Source of the DNA: Caballeronia catudaia | GTDB taxonomy: Bacteria > Pseudomonadota > Gammaproteobacteria > Burkholderiales > Burkholderiaceae | DNA length: 64,000 nt | Assembly: GCF_001544755.2 (NCBI RefSeq) | Contig: NZ_FCOF02000036.1 | Coordinates: 1 to 64,000, forward strand | Reading direction: 5' to 3' | Part shown: one piece after another, positions 28,942 to 38,637 of the stretch | Numbering within the stretch: the stretch's first letter is position 1 | Layout of the letters: each line of letters starts with the position of its first letter | The notes under the pieces: generated by a model | What the model was told of the DNA's origin: nothing | Databases searched by the model: none | What the model saw: only the letters and a program-made list of their open reading frames with translations | Position numbers and translations under genes: made by a program

Positions 28942-29355
28942 GATGTCTGTGAACAGAACCGTCGCCAGTACGCGATCGTATTCCGAGCTATGTCTTACGC
29001 CTGTCAAAAAATCTTCGATCTCCTCGAGAATGGCATCGCCGTTGTCGCCCCACGGAATATGGTCAATTCCGTTTAGCTCAACGAGTTTTGCGCCTGGTAT
29101 GAGATCGGCCATATAGCGGGTCGCGTCGGGACTGACCACGCGATCGTGACAGTTGTGCAGGATCAGCGTCGGCACGCGAATACTTGGCAGAACGTGTCTG
29201 ATGTCGATATCCGCGTTCATGCGAAGCAACGCCTTTGCGGCTGCCGGGCTTGCACTGGCGCGAAGCCGACGCGCCCACCAGCCATGGGACTCAGTGAGGC
29301 CAGTATCGTTATTAGACATGCACTGCCGAATCGCTGACCATTCGGTGCCCCACAT
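28942..29355 (-). pseudogene. Alpha/beta hydrolase-adenylate cyclase gene, internal fragment
   Basis: The minus strand reads through the end of an alpha/beta hydrolase domain (VLPSIRVPTLILHNCHDRVV, then GIDHIPWGDNGDAILEEIED). It then enters the start of a class III nucleotide cyclase domain (VLATVLFTDI), where homology stops at 28942. A full gene would begin with the nucleophile half of the hydrolase and carry about 170 more cyclase residues. Both are missing. The adjoining inverted N-terminal piece points to an inversion followed by deletion. Confidence 0.65.
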
Positions 29356-29403
29356 AGGAATCGCGCGGCCTGATCCGCGTCTATCGTGCAGAAAATCGCG
29401 AGA

Positions 29404-29833
29404 CTAAATCGCTTTTTTCATCGAGGGCGCAGGATGAAGCGCATAGTTCCTGCTCTCGTAGAAAGGAATGGCCTCCGGTCGAGCGTCCAGGAAAACTGCG
29501 CTCATCCCGCGTGCACGCGCATCGGCTTCGGCAAATTGCATCAAAGCGTGCCTGCGCCGCTTCGTCTTGCTTCTGCCGATACGACAAAATCATCGACGTG
29601 CAGGTAGGCTCCACGCGCCAGCGTGTGAACCGGCCGCATGCCTATGACACCGATCAGCTGGTCGTTCTGAAATGCGCCGACTAGCTCGTAGCCAGCGGAA
29701 GATTGCAAGCCGGTTCGCCGAAGAACTCGGCTTCGTCGAGCGAGCGAAACTGAGAGATAACAGGGAAGGCCTGCGGCCATTCATTTTGCGCGAGCCGTCG
29801 GGCGTTCACGGTGGCCTGGCGACGTACATTCAT
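29404..29833 (-). pseudogene. GNAT acetyltransferase gene with two frameshifts
   Basis: Pieces in three frames reconstruct an N-acetyltransferase. They are RRLAQNEWPQAFPVISQFRS at the start, ELVGAFQNDQLIGVIGMRP to VSAEARRSGAG (the acetyl-CoA-binding motif A), and LMQFAEADARARGMSAVFLD to PFYESRNYALHPAPSMKK at the end. Frame breaks lie near 29718 and 29559. The gene begins at the ATG at 29833 and stops at 29404. Length is right for a GNAT enzyme. Substrate unknown. Confidence 0.75.
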
Positions 29834-30072
29834 GAACAGGATCATTATGGGCGGACTAACCATTCTTGCACATAGCGGAGTGGGTGGGACAGACCGGACA
29901 CACTCGGCCATTCGCACGCTGCCACCGAGTGACCTTCGAGCGACGCTAGCCTCTGAATATCGCCGATCACCGAGGCTGTTGTTGCGGTGCGTGGAATGCG
30001 CGTCCTATAGAGTGTTCGTCGCTCTCGCATATGCGGCGAACCTCGCGCTTGGGTCATTCAGGCAGTATAAAG

Positions 30073-31785
30073 TCAAATCCATCGGCAGACGAAGTACACA
30101 GTGAGGAGCCAGCCCGCGGTCAAGGCGCTGAGTGAATTCCAGGTATAGCGCCAATCAAAAAGGGCGAAGTGCGAGCCCAACGGGACTGCCCACATCGGCA
30201 TTAGAGCAAATGCGATAGCGGCGAAGGCGAAAACCATGCAGAATTTTCCTGCCCAGACTGCGGGACTGGCTTGGCCTTGTGTGAGCAGCGGCGGTGTCGG
30301 CGCCGCTGCGTCGTCGCCGAGAACGAATCTACTGATCGTTTCGAAGTTTTCAGGGACTACCGCCGCACCGTGTCCTCCCCGCATATAGGTCACTTCATAC
30401 ACAGGCGGATCTCGATCGGCGAATCCCGTGTGCCCGGCACTGCCTAGGTCGGACTTCGATTTACGCAGTCGCTCGAAGATAGCAGGGAAAATTGCGACTA
30501 CCAAGTCCGCCGACGCCACAAAGTTCTGGATGGCGGTCAGGCGACTTTCGTTGATATGCTTGCTCCAAGGAAAGTTCCGGTTCACGACACTCCCAGCAAA
30601 GACCGCGCGTTCAAATGCGCACGCGGGATATCTTGCCAATGCGCTTGCAAGCAAGTACGTGCCGTTGCTATGCCCGACGAAAGACATCGCGGCTTGGGGA
30701 TATTTGGCCAGCGCCTCCGTGTACTGGTCCATGAACCAACGCACGTTTTTTTGGCGTTCGGGCTGAAGGATGAAGCCGGCGATCGGAAAATAGCCATACC
30801 CAGAAGTGACGACGCGGACGTTCACGGACGTTCGTTCCGCAGTCTCGTAAATGACAGGTGCAAGTCTTTGCGTCCAGTTTCCATAGTCGCGAATACCGTG
30901 CATGACGAACACGACATGTGCGACATCCGGCTCTGAACTAAAATCCACGAGCATGTCGCTTTCGATCTGCGCGGCGTCCGTCAGTAGCGCGTTCAGAAAT
31001 ATCTGCTTGCGAACTGCGCCGGCCGCTCCGGAGAAGTCAATGACATTGGCGTGACCAGTGTCGGGCACCGACCGGTACACGAAGGACGCGCCGCACTGGA
31101 TGTCGACGTTGTCGCGTTCGTCGACGATATCGTCCACCGTTCCGAGAAGTTGCACTGTCATTGGCACCGGAGGCGACAATGAGCGATCACGCAGGAGATT
31201 GATCCATTGAATTCTCAGGTTAGCTACGAAAGGCGCCCCCTCGCGAGCACCATTGATTAGACGGGCAAGCCGGAACCAATGCCAAAGTTGCGAGCACATA
31301 TTAAAGGCAAGCCACTTCGGCCGGGACAGATCTCTTGCCTTCTGACGTAATTCCCACCCGCGGTTGGTTCCCGCCAAAAGAATGATCCTCGATACCAACG
31401 CCCCCCATGCCTGCGGCGCTCCACGCAGATAGCCCGAGTGATCCTGATTTTCACCCCTTGCAAATACATACGCCTTACGCACTAACAACGCACCGAGGCT
31501 GTGGCCGATCAAAACAATTGCCTCGTATCGCGCGCCCCTGGTTTCGCGGGCTTTAACGGCATCGCCTATACATCGGACGAGGGCCTCGGTAATTTCGATC
31601 GGGTCCGCGCTGGAAAAGAGACCGGCTGGGTAATCCGGGAACAATAGATCCGCATTCGGCATAGCGTCCCGGACCGCCGATCGGACATGTTGCATCGTGG
31701 ATGAGGACGCGGTCCAGCCATGAACTGCCACGACGAGTGATGTGGATCCGCCGGCGATTTCCGGGACCGTATTTTCCAGTCGCAT
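30073..31785 (-). CDS. Tandem alpha/beta-hydrolase protein with C-terminal membrane anchor
   Basis: A 570-residue protein that appears to carry two alpha/beta-hydrolase folds. The first has LVVAVHGWTASSSTMQHVRS and the nucleophile elbow GHSLGAL. The second has VVFVMHGIRDYGNW and the elbow GHSNGTYLLA, with a candidate catalytic His in TYMRGGHGAAV. Two hydrophobic segments at the C-terminus (FCMVFAFAAIAFALMPMW and LTAGWLLTVYFVCRWI) would anchor it in the membrane. The start at 31785 was chosen because the first fold begins there; an open frame continues 100 codons upstream without family features. Lipase or esterase activity is plausible, but the substrate is unknown. Confidence 0.75.
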   Translation of the reverse strand: MRLENTVPEIAGGSTSLVVAVHGWTASSSTMQHVRSAVRDAMPNADLLFPDYPAGLFSSADPIEITEALVRCIGDAVKARETRGARYEAIVLIGHSLGALLVRKAYVFARGENQDHSGYLRGAPQAWGALVSRIILLAGTNRGWELRQKARDLSRPKWLAFNMCSQLWHWFRLARLINGAREGAPFVANLRIQWINLLRDRSLSPPVPMTVQLLGTVDDIVDERDNVDIQCGASFVYRSVPDTGHANVIDFSGAAGAVRKQIFLNALLTDAAQIESDMLVDFSSEPDVAHVVFVMHGIRDYGNWTQRLAPVIYETAERTSVNVRVVTSGYGYFPIAGFILQPERQKNVRWFMDQYTEALAKYPQAAMSFVGHSNGTYLLASALARYPACAFERAVFAGSVVNRNFPWSKHINESRLTAIQNFVASADLVVAIFPAIFERLRKSKSDLGSAGHTGFADRDPPVYEVTYMRGGHGAAVVPENFETISRFVLGDDAAAPTPPLLTQGQASPAVWAGKFCMVFAFAAIAFALMPMWAVPLGSHFALFDWRYTWNSLSALTAGWLLTVYFVCRWI

Positions 31786-32245
31786 AATTGCCCCGTCCTG
31801 TACTCGATAGTCGACTTCAGTTTTGTAAAACGAAACGAGCCTGACAGATGGCGTTATAGATGCTTTGCGACGAGCTTTCAAATGGATTCTTTTAACAGGC
31901 CTAGACCGGCGGGGATGCGGCTTTCCGACCATTCCACCTACGTCGCGCCTACGGAGCATGTGACGGTCGACGAAATGCGCGTGCTGCATGTGACGCTGAC
32001 TCTGTTGCGATCCCGCCCCGCTGACACTGACCGGCAAGCGTCGGAGACGGCAAAAGAGTCTCGCCGACATCGTCAGTCTTGGCATGACGGAAGTCCCTCG
32101 CTAAGAGACGTAGTCTGCGGCGAGTGTCGGATGGCTAGGTTGGGTCGCTCACGGTCCTACGCTGCCACTAGGCGGCGAGATGGACACAATGAGCAACGCG
32201 AAGCGTTTGACCATGCAGGGCGGAACAACCTTAGATGGCTTTGCC
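31786..32245. other. About 460 bases without a supportable gene
   Basis: The minus-strand frame of the hydrolase runs into this stretch but without recognisable sequence. No promoter, RNA or element end was identified. Confidence 0.4.
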
Positions 32246-32413
32246 TTACTTATTCTTTTTCAGGTAAGCCTCAAAGTCGACCGCAATCACGCCCACTTTC
32301 TGCACACCGGCTTTGATCCCGTCGCGGGTACAGCGAAACTTGTCGCTCCAGTTGCCTCTGTTGGATACGACCCGACGCAGTTGCGTCTCTCTGCAGAAGC
32401 GGCGTAACCGCAT
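32246..32413 (-). CDS. Small basic protein, 55 residues
   Basis: The ATG at 32413 is immediately preceded by an in-frame stop and opens MRLRRFCRETQLRRVVSNRG, then NWSDKFRCTRDGIKAGVQKV and VIAVDFEAYLKKNK. The second half is ordered and looks like genuine protein. I recall similar C-termini in small Burkholderia proteins but no function. The ribosome site is weak. Too short for many gene finders. Confidence 0.45.
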   Translation of the reverse strand: MRLRRFCRETQLRRVVSNRGNWSDKFRCTRDGIKAGVQKVGVIAVDFEAYLKKNK

Positions 32414-33507
32414 GCCTTATCGAAACGCTCCGGGCGGCACACCGAGCTTTTTTCTCTCGTCGGCGCCTGGGAACTGGTTTTCATTTGCACAAGTAAGAGG
32501 AGTGCATAATGCAGAAGAAAGCCATCCCGAAAAACTGAGCGCAGCCCATGATCGTTCGCATCGCACAATACCCACTTAAGAAGCGCCTGTTGTACGGCAT
32601 TGCATCAACAGCTGGCGTCCTTCTAGCGCAGCAGGTGCTGACATCGATTGCCCATGGTCGGCTGACGTTCCTGCTCATCAGTGCTTCCCTTCCACTCATC
32701 ACGGTGTTATTCGGTGCGTGGTCGGGAGCATTGCTTCTGATGATCGGCGTGGCTTACGGCGCACTATGGATGCAGCCGATTGGCAGTTTAGCTATTCATG
32801 AACAGCCTGACCGAATCGTGCTGCTGGCCTTCCTAGTCGTCGGCGGATTGCTGGTAGCTGCAGGACAGCAACTCGCCAAGGTGGCCCGGCGGGCCGGACG
32901 AGCTGAAGCGGCTACACGCGACGCAGCAGATCGCCTTCTGCAAGTTGAGCGCGACGCCCGTCACCGGTTTGACGTAGCGTTGAACAGTGCCGGCGTGCCG
33001 TTTTTCATCGTCACCCCGGTCGTGCACGAGCGCCACATCGCCGAGCTTCGATGGGACTACCTGAACGAGGCAGCCGCGCAGTTATTCAACCCAGCCGCAG
33101 GGGTCGTGATCGGCAGCTCGACCGCGTATGTACGTCCCCCAGGGTGGGACACCGATCTGCTGCTTGGCCGCTTGGCGCCACTTGCCGAACGCGACGGGCG
33201 TGACGCATTCGATGTGCGCGTTCAAGGAGAGGACGGCGAGCAGTGGTTTCACGTCGTCGCCGCATCGCTGGAGGGTTCGGTCGTGGCGTGGTTCGGTAAC
33301 ATAACCCCCCGTGTGCGAGCGGAACAGGCGCTCTCGGAAGCCGACCGTCGCAAGGACGAGTTCCTGGCCACGCTCGCGCACGAGCTGCGCAACCCTCTTG
33401 CGCCGATCAGGCAGGTCGCGGAAATCTTGGAGCAGCCCGGACTGACGGATCAGCGCACGAAGTGGTGCATCACGGTACTGCGCCGGCAGTCGGCCGCCAT
33501 GGCGCTC

Positions 33508-35010
33508 TTACTGGACGACCTGCTCGACGTGTCGCGCATCACGCGTGGGGCGCTCACTCTGCGGAAAGAAACCGTGGCCCTTAGAGCTCAGTTTTACCCA
33601 CAAGTTTGAATCATTCGTTTCCGGGCCCCGGAAAATGCGGTACATCTCGGTAATCTCGTGAAGAGCGAGAAACCCGCGCCACATGACCGTTGGTCCGGGA
33701 GGCGGATCGTGCTTTCGATTTAGATAGCCGCCGAGGCCGGCGATCCAGAGCACGGCTTGCTCCAACGAGGGTACCGTGTTGGGGGAGTTGGCGGTGCGAT
33801 GCACGCGGCAATACAATGCCTGCCATTCGACAGGTTGAAGCACAACTTCGCAGGGCAAGTCTCCATCAAGCCTGGCCAGCAGGGTGGTGTATAAAACACG
33901 CCAGGCGATGACGGCGAACAGGGCCGTAGCTCTTACGAACCGCTCAAGGGTGCCGAACTGGCGCGCTTCAATCCGACAGCCACTCTTGAGAACACGATGC
34001 CACGATTCGATCGTCCATCGTCGCGCGTACCACGCCAGGCGCTCCAGCGCTTGCTCGTATGTGTGCGTAGGCATCGAACACAGCAGCAGCCACTCGAGTG
34101 GATCAACGTTGTCGTTTATATCAACTTCGAGAACATGGATAGCGAAGACCTCGGCGAGCGGAAGCTTCTCGCATTGTCGATTGGCGGGGGCGCGCAGCGT
34201 CACCGGTGTGCATCGAACTTCGAGTCGAGCAGTGCGCGGCGGCTTGTCAGCCCTGGCCGGGATCTGCAATTCGGTCTGGCCCAACACCGGCGACGCCAGA
34301 ACAGTTGGCCACAGATATTGTTCGGGATGTTCTACCCGTCGGTTCCACGACGCACGAATCAGCCAATCGACACCTAACGGACGCTCCGCGATGAATGCAT
34401 CGTAGACGTCGCCCTCGCGATCGCTGATGCCAACGACGTGCGTGTCGGAGCAATACGACTTGAGCGTGGCGAGATGTTCAATACCTTCAAGCCACTTGAC
34501 GCTCTCCTTCGTGCCGATCGCCTTGCTTTTGCACAGGCGCTTCTTGCCAAGCTGTTCGATCGGCCTGACCCATGTCTTCATGCCCAGCACGCCGAGCGGC
34601 AAACCTTCGGGAGTTACGGCCAGCAGGCTATGCATCAGGAAGCCACGAAGGTACTCATGCGCGATATATCCCAGACCCTCCGTCGAGCGAAGATGAGTGA
34701 GATTGAATTCTGTGGTGTCCTGGATCGCAAGGACCAACGGGACTTGCTCCATTCGCGTCAATGTCTGCGCGACGTGCGGCGCAAGCACTCCCTCCGGGTC
34801 GACTTTGGCATTATCGAAAAAGCGATACGCACCCTTCAATTGGGCGGCATCAAGCGACTGTGGAAACGAAGTTTGTGGACATCTGGATAACTGACGAGCA
34901 AGCGACACGAGGCGGGAGGTCAGCCGGGCGTCGCCCAACATTGCCGCCCCGAACTCGTCGTTCGCCCAGTCCTCAATGTCTCCCGCCCGTGCCAAGGCCA
35001 AATGTCCCAA
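33508..35010 (-). CDS. IS4-family (IS50 group) transposase A
   Basis: A Tn5-like transposase. The N-terminal DNA-binding domain starts at DIEDWANDEFGAAMLGDARL. The catalytic triad is visible as Asp in IQDTTEFN, Asp in SDREGD and Glu in the YREK-type signature ARRWTIESWHRVLKSG. Translation starts at a TTG at 35010. The element supplies no stop codon: the frame passes through the terminal repeat (33587-33605) and ends at 33508 in the antisense of the kinase gene, adding about 25 foreign residues. The core is complete. It is transcribed outward, divergent from transposase B. Confidence 0.9.
   Translation of the reverse strand: MGHLALARAGDIEDWANDEFGAAMLGDARLTSRLVSLARQLSRCPQTSFPQSLDAAQLKGAYRFFDNAKVDPEGVLAPHVAQTLTRMEQVPLVLAIQDTTEFNLTHLRSTEGLGYIAHEYLRGFLMHSLLAVTPEGLPLGVLGMKTWVRPIEQLGKKRLCKSKAIGTKESVKWLEGIEHLATLKSYCSDTHVVGISDREGDVYDAFIAERPLGVDWLIRASWNRRVEHPEQYLWPTVLASPVLGQTELQIPARADKPPRTARLEVRCTPVTLRAPANRQCEKLPLAEVFAIHVLEVDINDNVDPLEWLLLCSMPTHTYEQALERLAWYARRWTIESWHRVLKSGCRIEARQFGTLERFVRATALFAVIAWRVLYTTLLARLDGDLPCEVVLQPVEWQALYCRVHRTANSPNTVPSLEQAVLWIAGLGGYLNRKHDPPPGPTVMWRGFLALHEITEMYRIFRGPETNDSNLWVKLSSKGHGFFPQSERPTRDARHVEQVVQ
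33578..33605. repeat. Left target duplication and terminal inverted repeat of the IS unit
   Basis: CCCTTAGAG at 33578-33586 is the left copy of a 9-bp target duplication. It is followed by the 19-bp end CTCAGTTTTACCCACAAGT at 33587-33605. The end has the same length and the final ACAAGT of Tn5/IS50 ends, and nine base pairs is the Tn5 duplication size. Confidence 0.95.
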
Positions 35011-35015
35011 TCAAC

Positions 35016-35064
35016 ACGTTGCGGAAAAGTTAACATTGTCGGCGCCTTGAGATTACCCACATTT
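35016..35064. repeat. Candidate inner ends of the two IS elements
   Basis: The sequence at 35046-35064 matches the 19-bp outer end at 12 positions including the ACCCACA core, in the orientation expected for the left end of element B. The reverse complement of 35016-35034 matches at 10 positions and would be the inner end of element A. The second assignment is weak. Confidence 0.5.
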
Positions 35065-35115
35065 CAATCAGAAACTCTGTTAACCTCCATGTAATTAGTA
35101 TTCCTACATGAACAA

Positions 35116-36545
35116 ATGACAAGAAGAGATCAGGCAGATGATCAATCGTGGTTGGATCCCGAGATTGCAGGGAGCGAATTTAAGGACGTCCGGCTTCGCA
35201 AGCGGTTTGGAATGGTGCTAGAGCAATTATGGAAGGGTATGGGGCAGACCATCCCGCTTGCCTGCCAGGACTGGGCCAATACCAAGGCAGCTTATCGCTT
35301 CATGGATAACGATCGCGTAAGTGAGCATGACATTCTGAGTGGACATTTCCGGGCAACTGCGCAGCGTTTTTCCATGACCGATGGACCTATTCTTGTACTG
35401 CAGGACACCACCACGTTTTCATACGAAAGGGAACGTCCTGAACTCGTTGGTTACGCCGGCACGGCGATAACTTCAGCCGAGCGACGAGGCCAGGCGAAAC
35501 CGAGCTCGCAATGCGGCATCCTGATGCATTCAAGTCTCGCCGTCACAACTGAAGGTCTACCGCTCGGACTGACAGCCATCAAGTTCTGGAGCCGAAAGGA
35601 GTTCAAAGACACCGCGACGATGCGGAGCAAAGTCAATTTCACACGCATACCGATCGAGAAAAAGGAAAGCTTTCGCTGGATTGAGAATCTGCGGCAGTCA
35701 ACGACTCGACTCGGCGATCCGGATCGCTGTGTGCATATCGGTGACCGGGAAAGCGACATCTTTGAACTGTTTTGCGCCGCGTGTGAGCTTGGAACGCATT
35801 TTCTGGTGCGTACCTGCTCTAACCGGTTAGCCGGCGACGAGGGCGAGCAAACCGTTGCAGAAGAAATGTCAGAGGTACGGGTGAAGGGCTTGCATCGGAT
35901 CGAATTTCGCGACGCCAAAGGCCGCCCTCAGCAGGCGCTTCTGGAGATCAGATATCGACGCCTCACGGTTTGGCCGCCCCTCGCAAAGCAGCGGCACTAC
36001 CCGGCGCTCAGACTGACTGTCATCCATGCGACGGAGCGCGGCGCGCCCGCGGACCGACCACGTATCGAATGGAAGCTGCTCACCGATCTGCCGGTGAACT
36101 CACGTGTGGACGCGATCGAAAGATCGATTGGTACGCGATGCGCTGGAAAATTGAGACGTTTCATAAAAATCTGAAGTCCGGCTGCAAGGCCGAAGAGTCG
36201 CAATTGCGCACAGCCAGCCGGTTGACCAATCTGATCGCCATCTTCTGCATTCTTGCCTGGCGAGTATTCTGGCTGACCGAGATCAATCGCTCTGCACCAG
36301 AAGCTCCACCGGAGGTGGCGCTTACCGCAACCGAGCTGACGCTTCTTGACGAGCTCGTCAAAGATACGGCGCGCACCGCACAGGCGCCTCCCCTGTCTCG
36401 CAGCCTCATCAAGCTCGCCCAACTGGGCGGCTATCTCGCACGAGCCAACGATTCCCCGCCGGGCAATAAGGTCATCTGGCGCGGCATGCATCGTATTATC
36501 GACATTGAACTCGGATACCGCCTGGGCCGTCGAAATTATGGGTAA
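35116..36545 (+). pseudogene. IS4-family (IS50 group) transposase B, frameshifted
   Basis: A second Tn5-like transposase, clearly different in sequence from A. DQSWLDPEIAGSEFKDVRLR begins the DNA-binding part. The catalytic acids are in LVLQDTTTFSY, HIGDRESDIFE and YAMRWKIETFHKNLKSG. One base is missing near 36120: the first frame runs 35116-36174 and the catalytic glutamate and C-terminus continue in another frame to 36545. The short A-run there is a weak slippage site, so inactivation or a sequencing error is likelier than programmed shifting. Loss of B would leave transposase A, or a host copy, to move the unit. Confidence 0.88.
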
Positions 36546-36592
36546 TTTCAAGTGTCGGCGCGCGTTTACAAGCGGAAGACATCGCGGTCGGG

Positions 36593-36620
36593 ACTTGTGG
36601 GTAAAACTGAGCCCTTAGAG
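36593..36620. repeat. Right terminal inverted repeat and target duplication of the IS unit
   Basis: ACTTGTGGGTAAAACTGAG at 36593-36611 is the exact reverse complement of the left end. CCCTTAGAG at 36612-36620 is the second target copy, directly followed by kinase sequence. Removing 33587-36620 restores the kinase frame. Confidence 0.95.
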
Positions 36621-37529
36621 AGGTACTCGACGACGCGGTGGAGATTGCGAGACCTTTGCTCGAAGCAAAGGCTCACGAAATCGTCGTCGAGCTTCCTCCG
36701 CGGCCCCTTCATATCCAGGCCGACCGCCTGCGGGTCGCGCAGGTGCTGGGCAACCTGCTGACGAACGCCGCGAAGTACACGCCCCCGGGCGGGTACATCG
36801 AACTGACGGCGACCGCGGACGATGCCGAGATCGTCCTGTCAGTCGCCGACGATGGAATCGGAATCGAATCTGACAAGCTGTCGGCGATTTTCTCAATGTT
36901 TTCGCAGGTGAACCCGGACCATCACCGCGAGGGCGGACTCGGTATCGGACTCGCGCTGTCGAAATCGCTGATGGAATTGCACGGCGGCCGACTGACGGTG
37001 TCAAGCGCTGGAAAAGATCGCGGAAGCTGCTTTTCCATTCATCTCCCGGCGCAATGCAGGGTGGTGCCCGCGCCGGTGCCGACGCGTGATGTGCCGGCCA
37101 TTGCAGCATCGGTTGGAAAGCGTCGCATCCTGGTCGTTGACGACAATGTTGATGCGGCAGACGCACTGACCGCGCTCCTAGAACTGGAGGGTCATGAGGT
37201 ACGCACAGTCTATTCGGGCGAGGAGGCGATCGACATCCTTACTCACTTCAGCCCCGAAGTCATCCTGCTCGATCTCGGTTTGCCCGGCATGAGCGGAATT
37301 GACGTCGCACGGTGCATTCGAGCGACGCCGACAACAAAGGATGTCACGATGATTGCCATCACCGGGTGGGGGCAACCTCAGGACCGGCAGCGGACCGCAG
37401 AGGCCGGATTTGACTTCCACTTCACGAAGCCCGTTGATGTGGCCCAACTCAGTCAGGCAATCGAGAGCGCGGTCGCGGCGACGTAGCGGAAGGCCACGTG
37501 TCCGCAAGCATTTGGGGCGGGACGCGGAG

Positions 37530-37706
37530 ATGCACTTGCGCCGAGGCGAATGGGCCGAGGCCGTCCCGGTTAGCGGGATCGAGTGCGTGGGCGTCGTCAA
37601 ATCGTGCCCGGGAGGCGAGTTCCCGGTTGGGGCGAAGGTGGTGGCCTTAATGGGCGGTTTTGGCCGGTCGCCGGAGCGAAGCATCGCGGGAAGAGAAGGA
37701 ACCTGA
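37530..37706 (+). pseudogene. Fragment of a quinone-oxidoreductase/MDR-family gene
   Basis: The frame encodes MHLRRGEWAEAVPVSGIECV, then CPGGEFPVGAKVVALMGGFG, an internal stretch of the N-terminal GroES-like domain of medium-chain dehydrogenases, in which GIECVG and GGEF-VG-KV-ALMGG are typical. It has no upstream half and the coenzyme domain is missing. It directly follows the kinase gene and is probably the remainder of a deleted neighbour. Confidence 0.6.
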
Positions 37707-38637
37707 ATCTGCTGCAACGAAGTGCTCCTGCGACTGATTAATGACAAGGACCGCTTCTTTGTGCGCGTACGGTGGGCAGCAAAACGCGCCGTGAAGGGCG
37801 TCGTGGCAGTGGACAACAGGCATCGGCACTGTTGAGATCCGCTCGCCGCATCGCTTCGTCTTCGTGGATCGCGTAACATTGCTACGAGTGGCTACACGAT
37901 AAATAGGATTACTAACGAAAATGCGCTAATGTCCATTATGTCAAAATGCGCTCTGGAAGGCTTCAAGAGCTCGCGGCGACTACCAGCAGGAACGGGGCGT
38001 ACTGCTGCTGTTGGGGACACTGAGCGATCGGGTCCAAACCGCCGCGCAAGGCGTGCGAGCGCATTGCGCATGAAACCGATGTCTGAACATCCGACCGAAT
38101 GGTCCGAACGAAAGTCGCTTCATGGCACGTCGCGCGGCGCCGTCGATCTGGCGAAGGACATCCTATGACGCTGACCGGCCAATTGTGGACGCTCGACTAT
38201 CCTTTGAAGCCGTCATTCGAATGGCTGGTCTGCATCCGAGACCAGTCCGATCTTCTATCGAAGCGCCTTTGCCATTTTTGCCATTCGGGTCGCGTTTGGC
38301 GCTACCTCTGAATGCGGTAGTGTTCGCGTTGGCCGTGGCATCAGCCAAGCAGCCGCAAACCTCCTGACGTTGGCAGCGATAGGTAGTGTGGACTGGATTC
38401 TATGCACTCTACCGTTTCGGCGTTCCTGCGTTAAGCTGTTTCTCCACGAACTCGACCATGAGCTTCTGCCTTAACAACGACGGCGGTCGGCTCGGCTCGG
38501 GGCGGCTCATGTAGATGTGAAATATCCGCGACCCGGCGACGGCCATGACGGCATCCGCAATTCCGGCTTTCAACTTGCCTGAGGCTTGGCAGCTGACAAA
38601 TGCTGGCTCGCTGGCTCACGCGGGCCGGATAACGACG
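37707..38637. other. About 930 bases without a supportable gene
   Basis: Several short frames on both strands, none with a domain or a clear ribosome site. No element ends or RNA genes were identified. The stretch lies downstream of the AraC-type regulator. Confidence 0.5.

Larger units (their letters stand above)
33587..36611. mobile_element. 3,025-bp unit of two divergent IS4/IS50-like elements
   Basis: Perfect 19-bp inverted ends (33587-33605 and 36593-36611) flanked by identical 9-bp duplications enclose two different transposase genes pointing outward. Between the transposase starts, weaker inner ends can be made out at 35016-35034 (10 of 19 positions) and 35046-35064 (12 of 19), 11 bases apart. 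The perfect outer ends and duplication show that the whole unit inserted as one piece, like a compact composite transposon with no cargo. It splits a histidine kinase gene. Confidence 0.9.
32548..37486 (+). pseudogene. Hybrid sensor histidine kinase gene, split by a double IS insertion
   Basis: The two parts, 32548-33586 and 36621-37486, join in perfect frame when the inserted unit and one 9-bp repeat are removed. The restored 634-residue protein has N-terminal membrane helices (to about residue 110), a PAS-like region, the phosphoacceptor box FLATLAHELRNPLAPI, and a HATPase domain (NLLTNAAKYTPPGG, DDGIGI, GLGIGLALS). A C-terminal receiver domain starts at RILVVDDNVDAADA, with the phosphoacceptor Asp in LLDLGLPG and Lys in TKPVD. 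The break falls between H-box and ATPase, so neither half can be a working kinase. The intact downstream frame suggests recent insertion. Confidence 0.92.

Noticed and set aside
35451-35918. A 155-codon minus-strand frame inside element B
   Set aside because: Antisense of the transposase B gene; no independent support.
36110-36180. Programmed frameshift in transposase B
   Set aside because: The site is only a three-A run (GAAAG) without an obvious slippery heptamer or downstream structure, so a simple 1-base deletion is the more economical reading.
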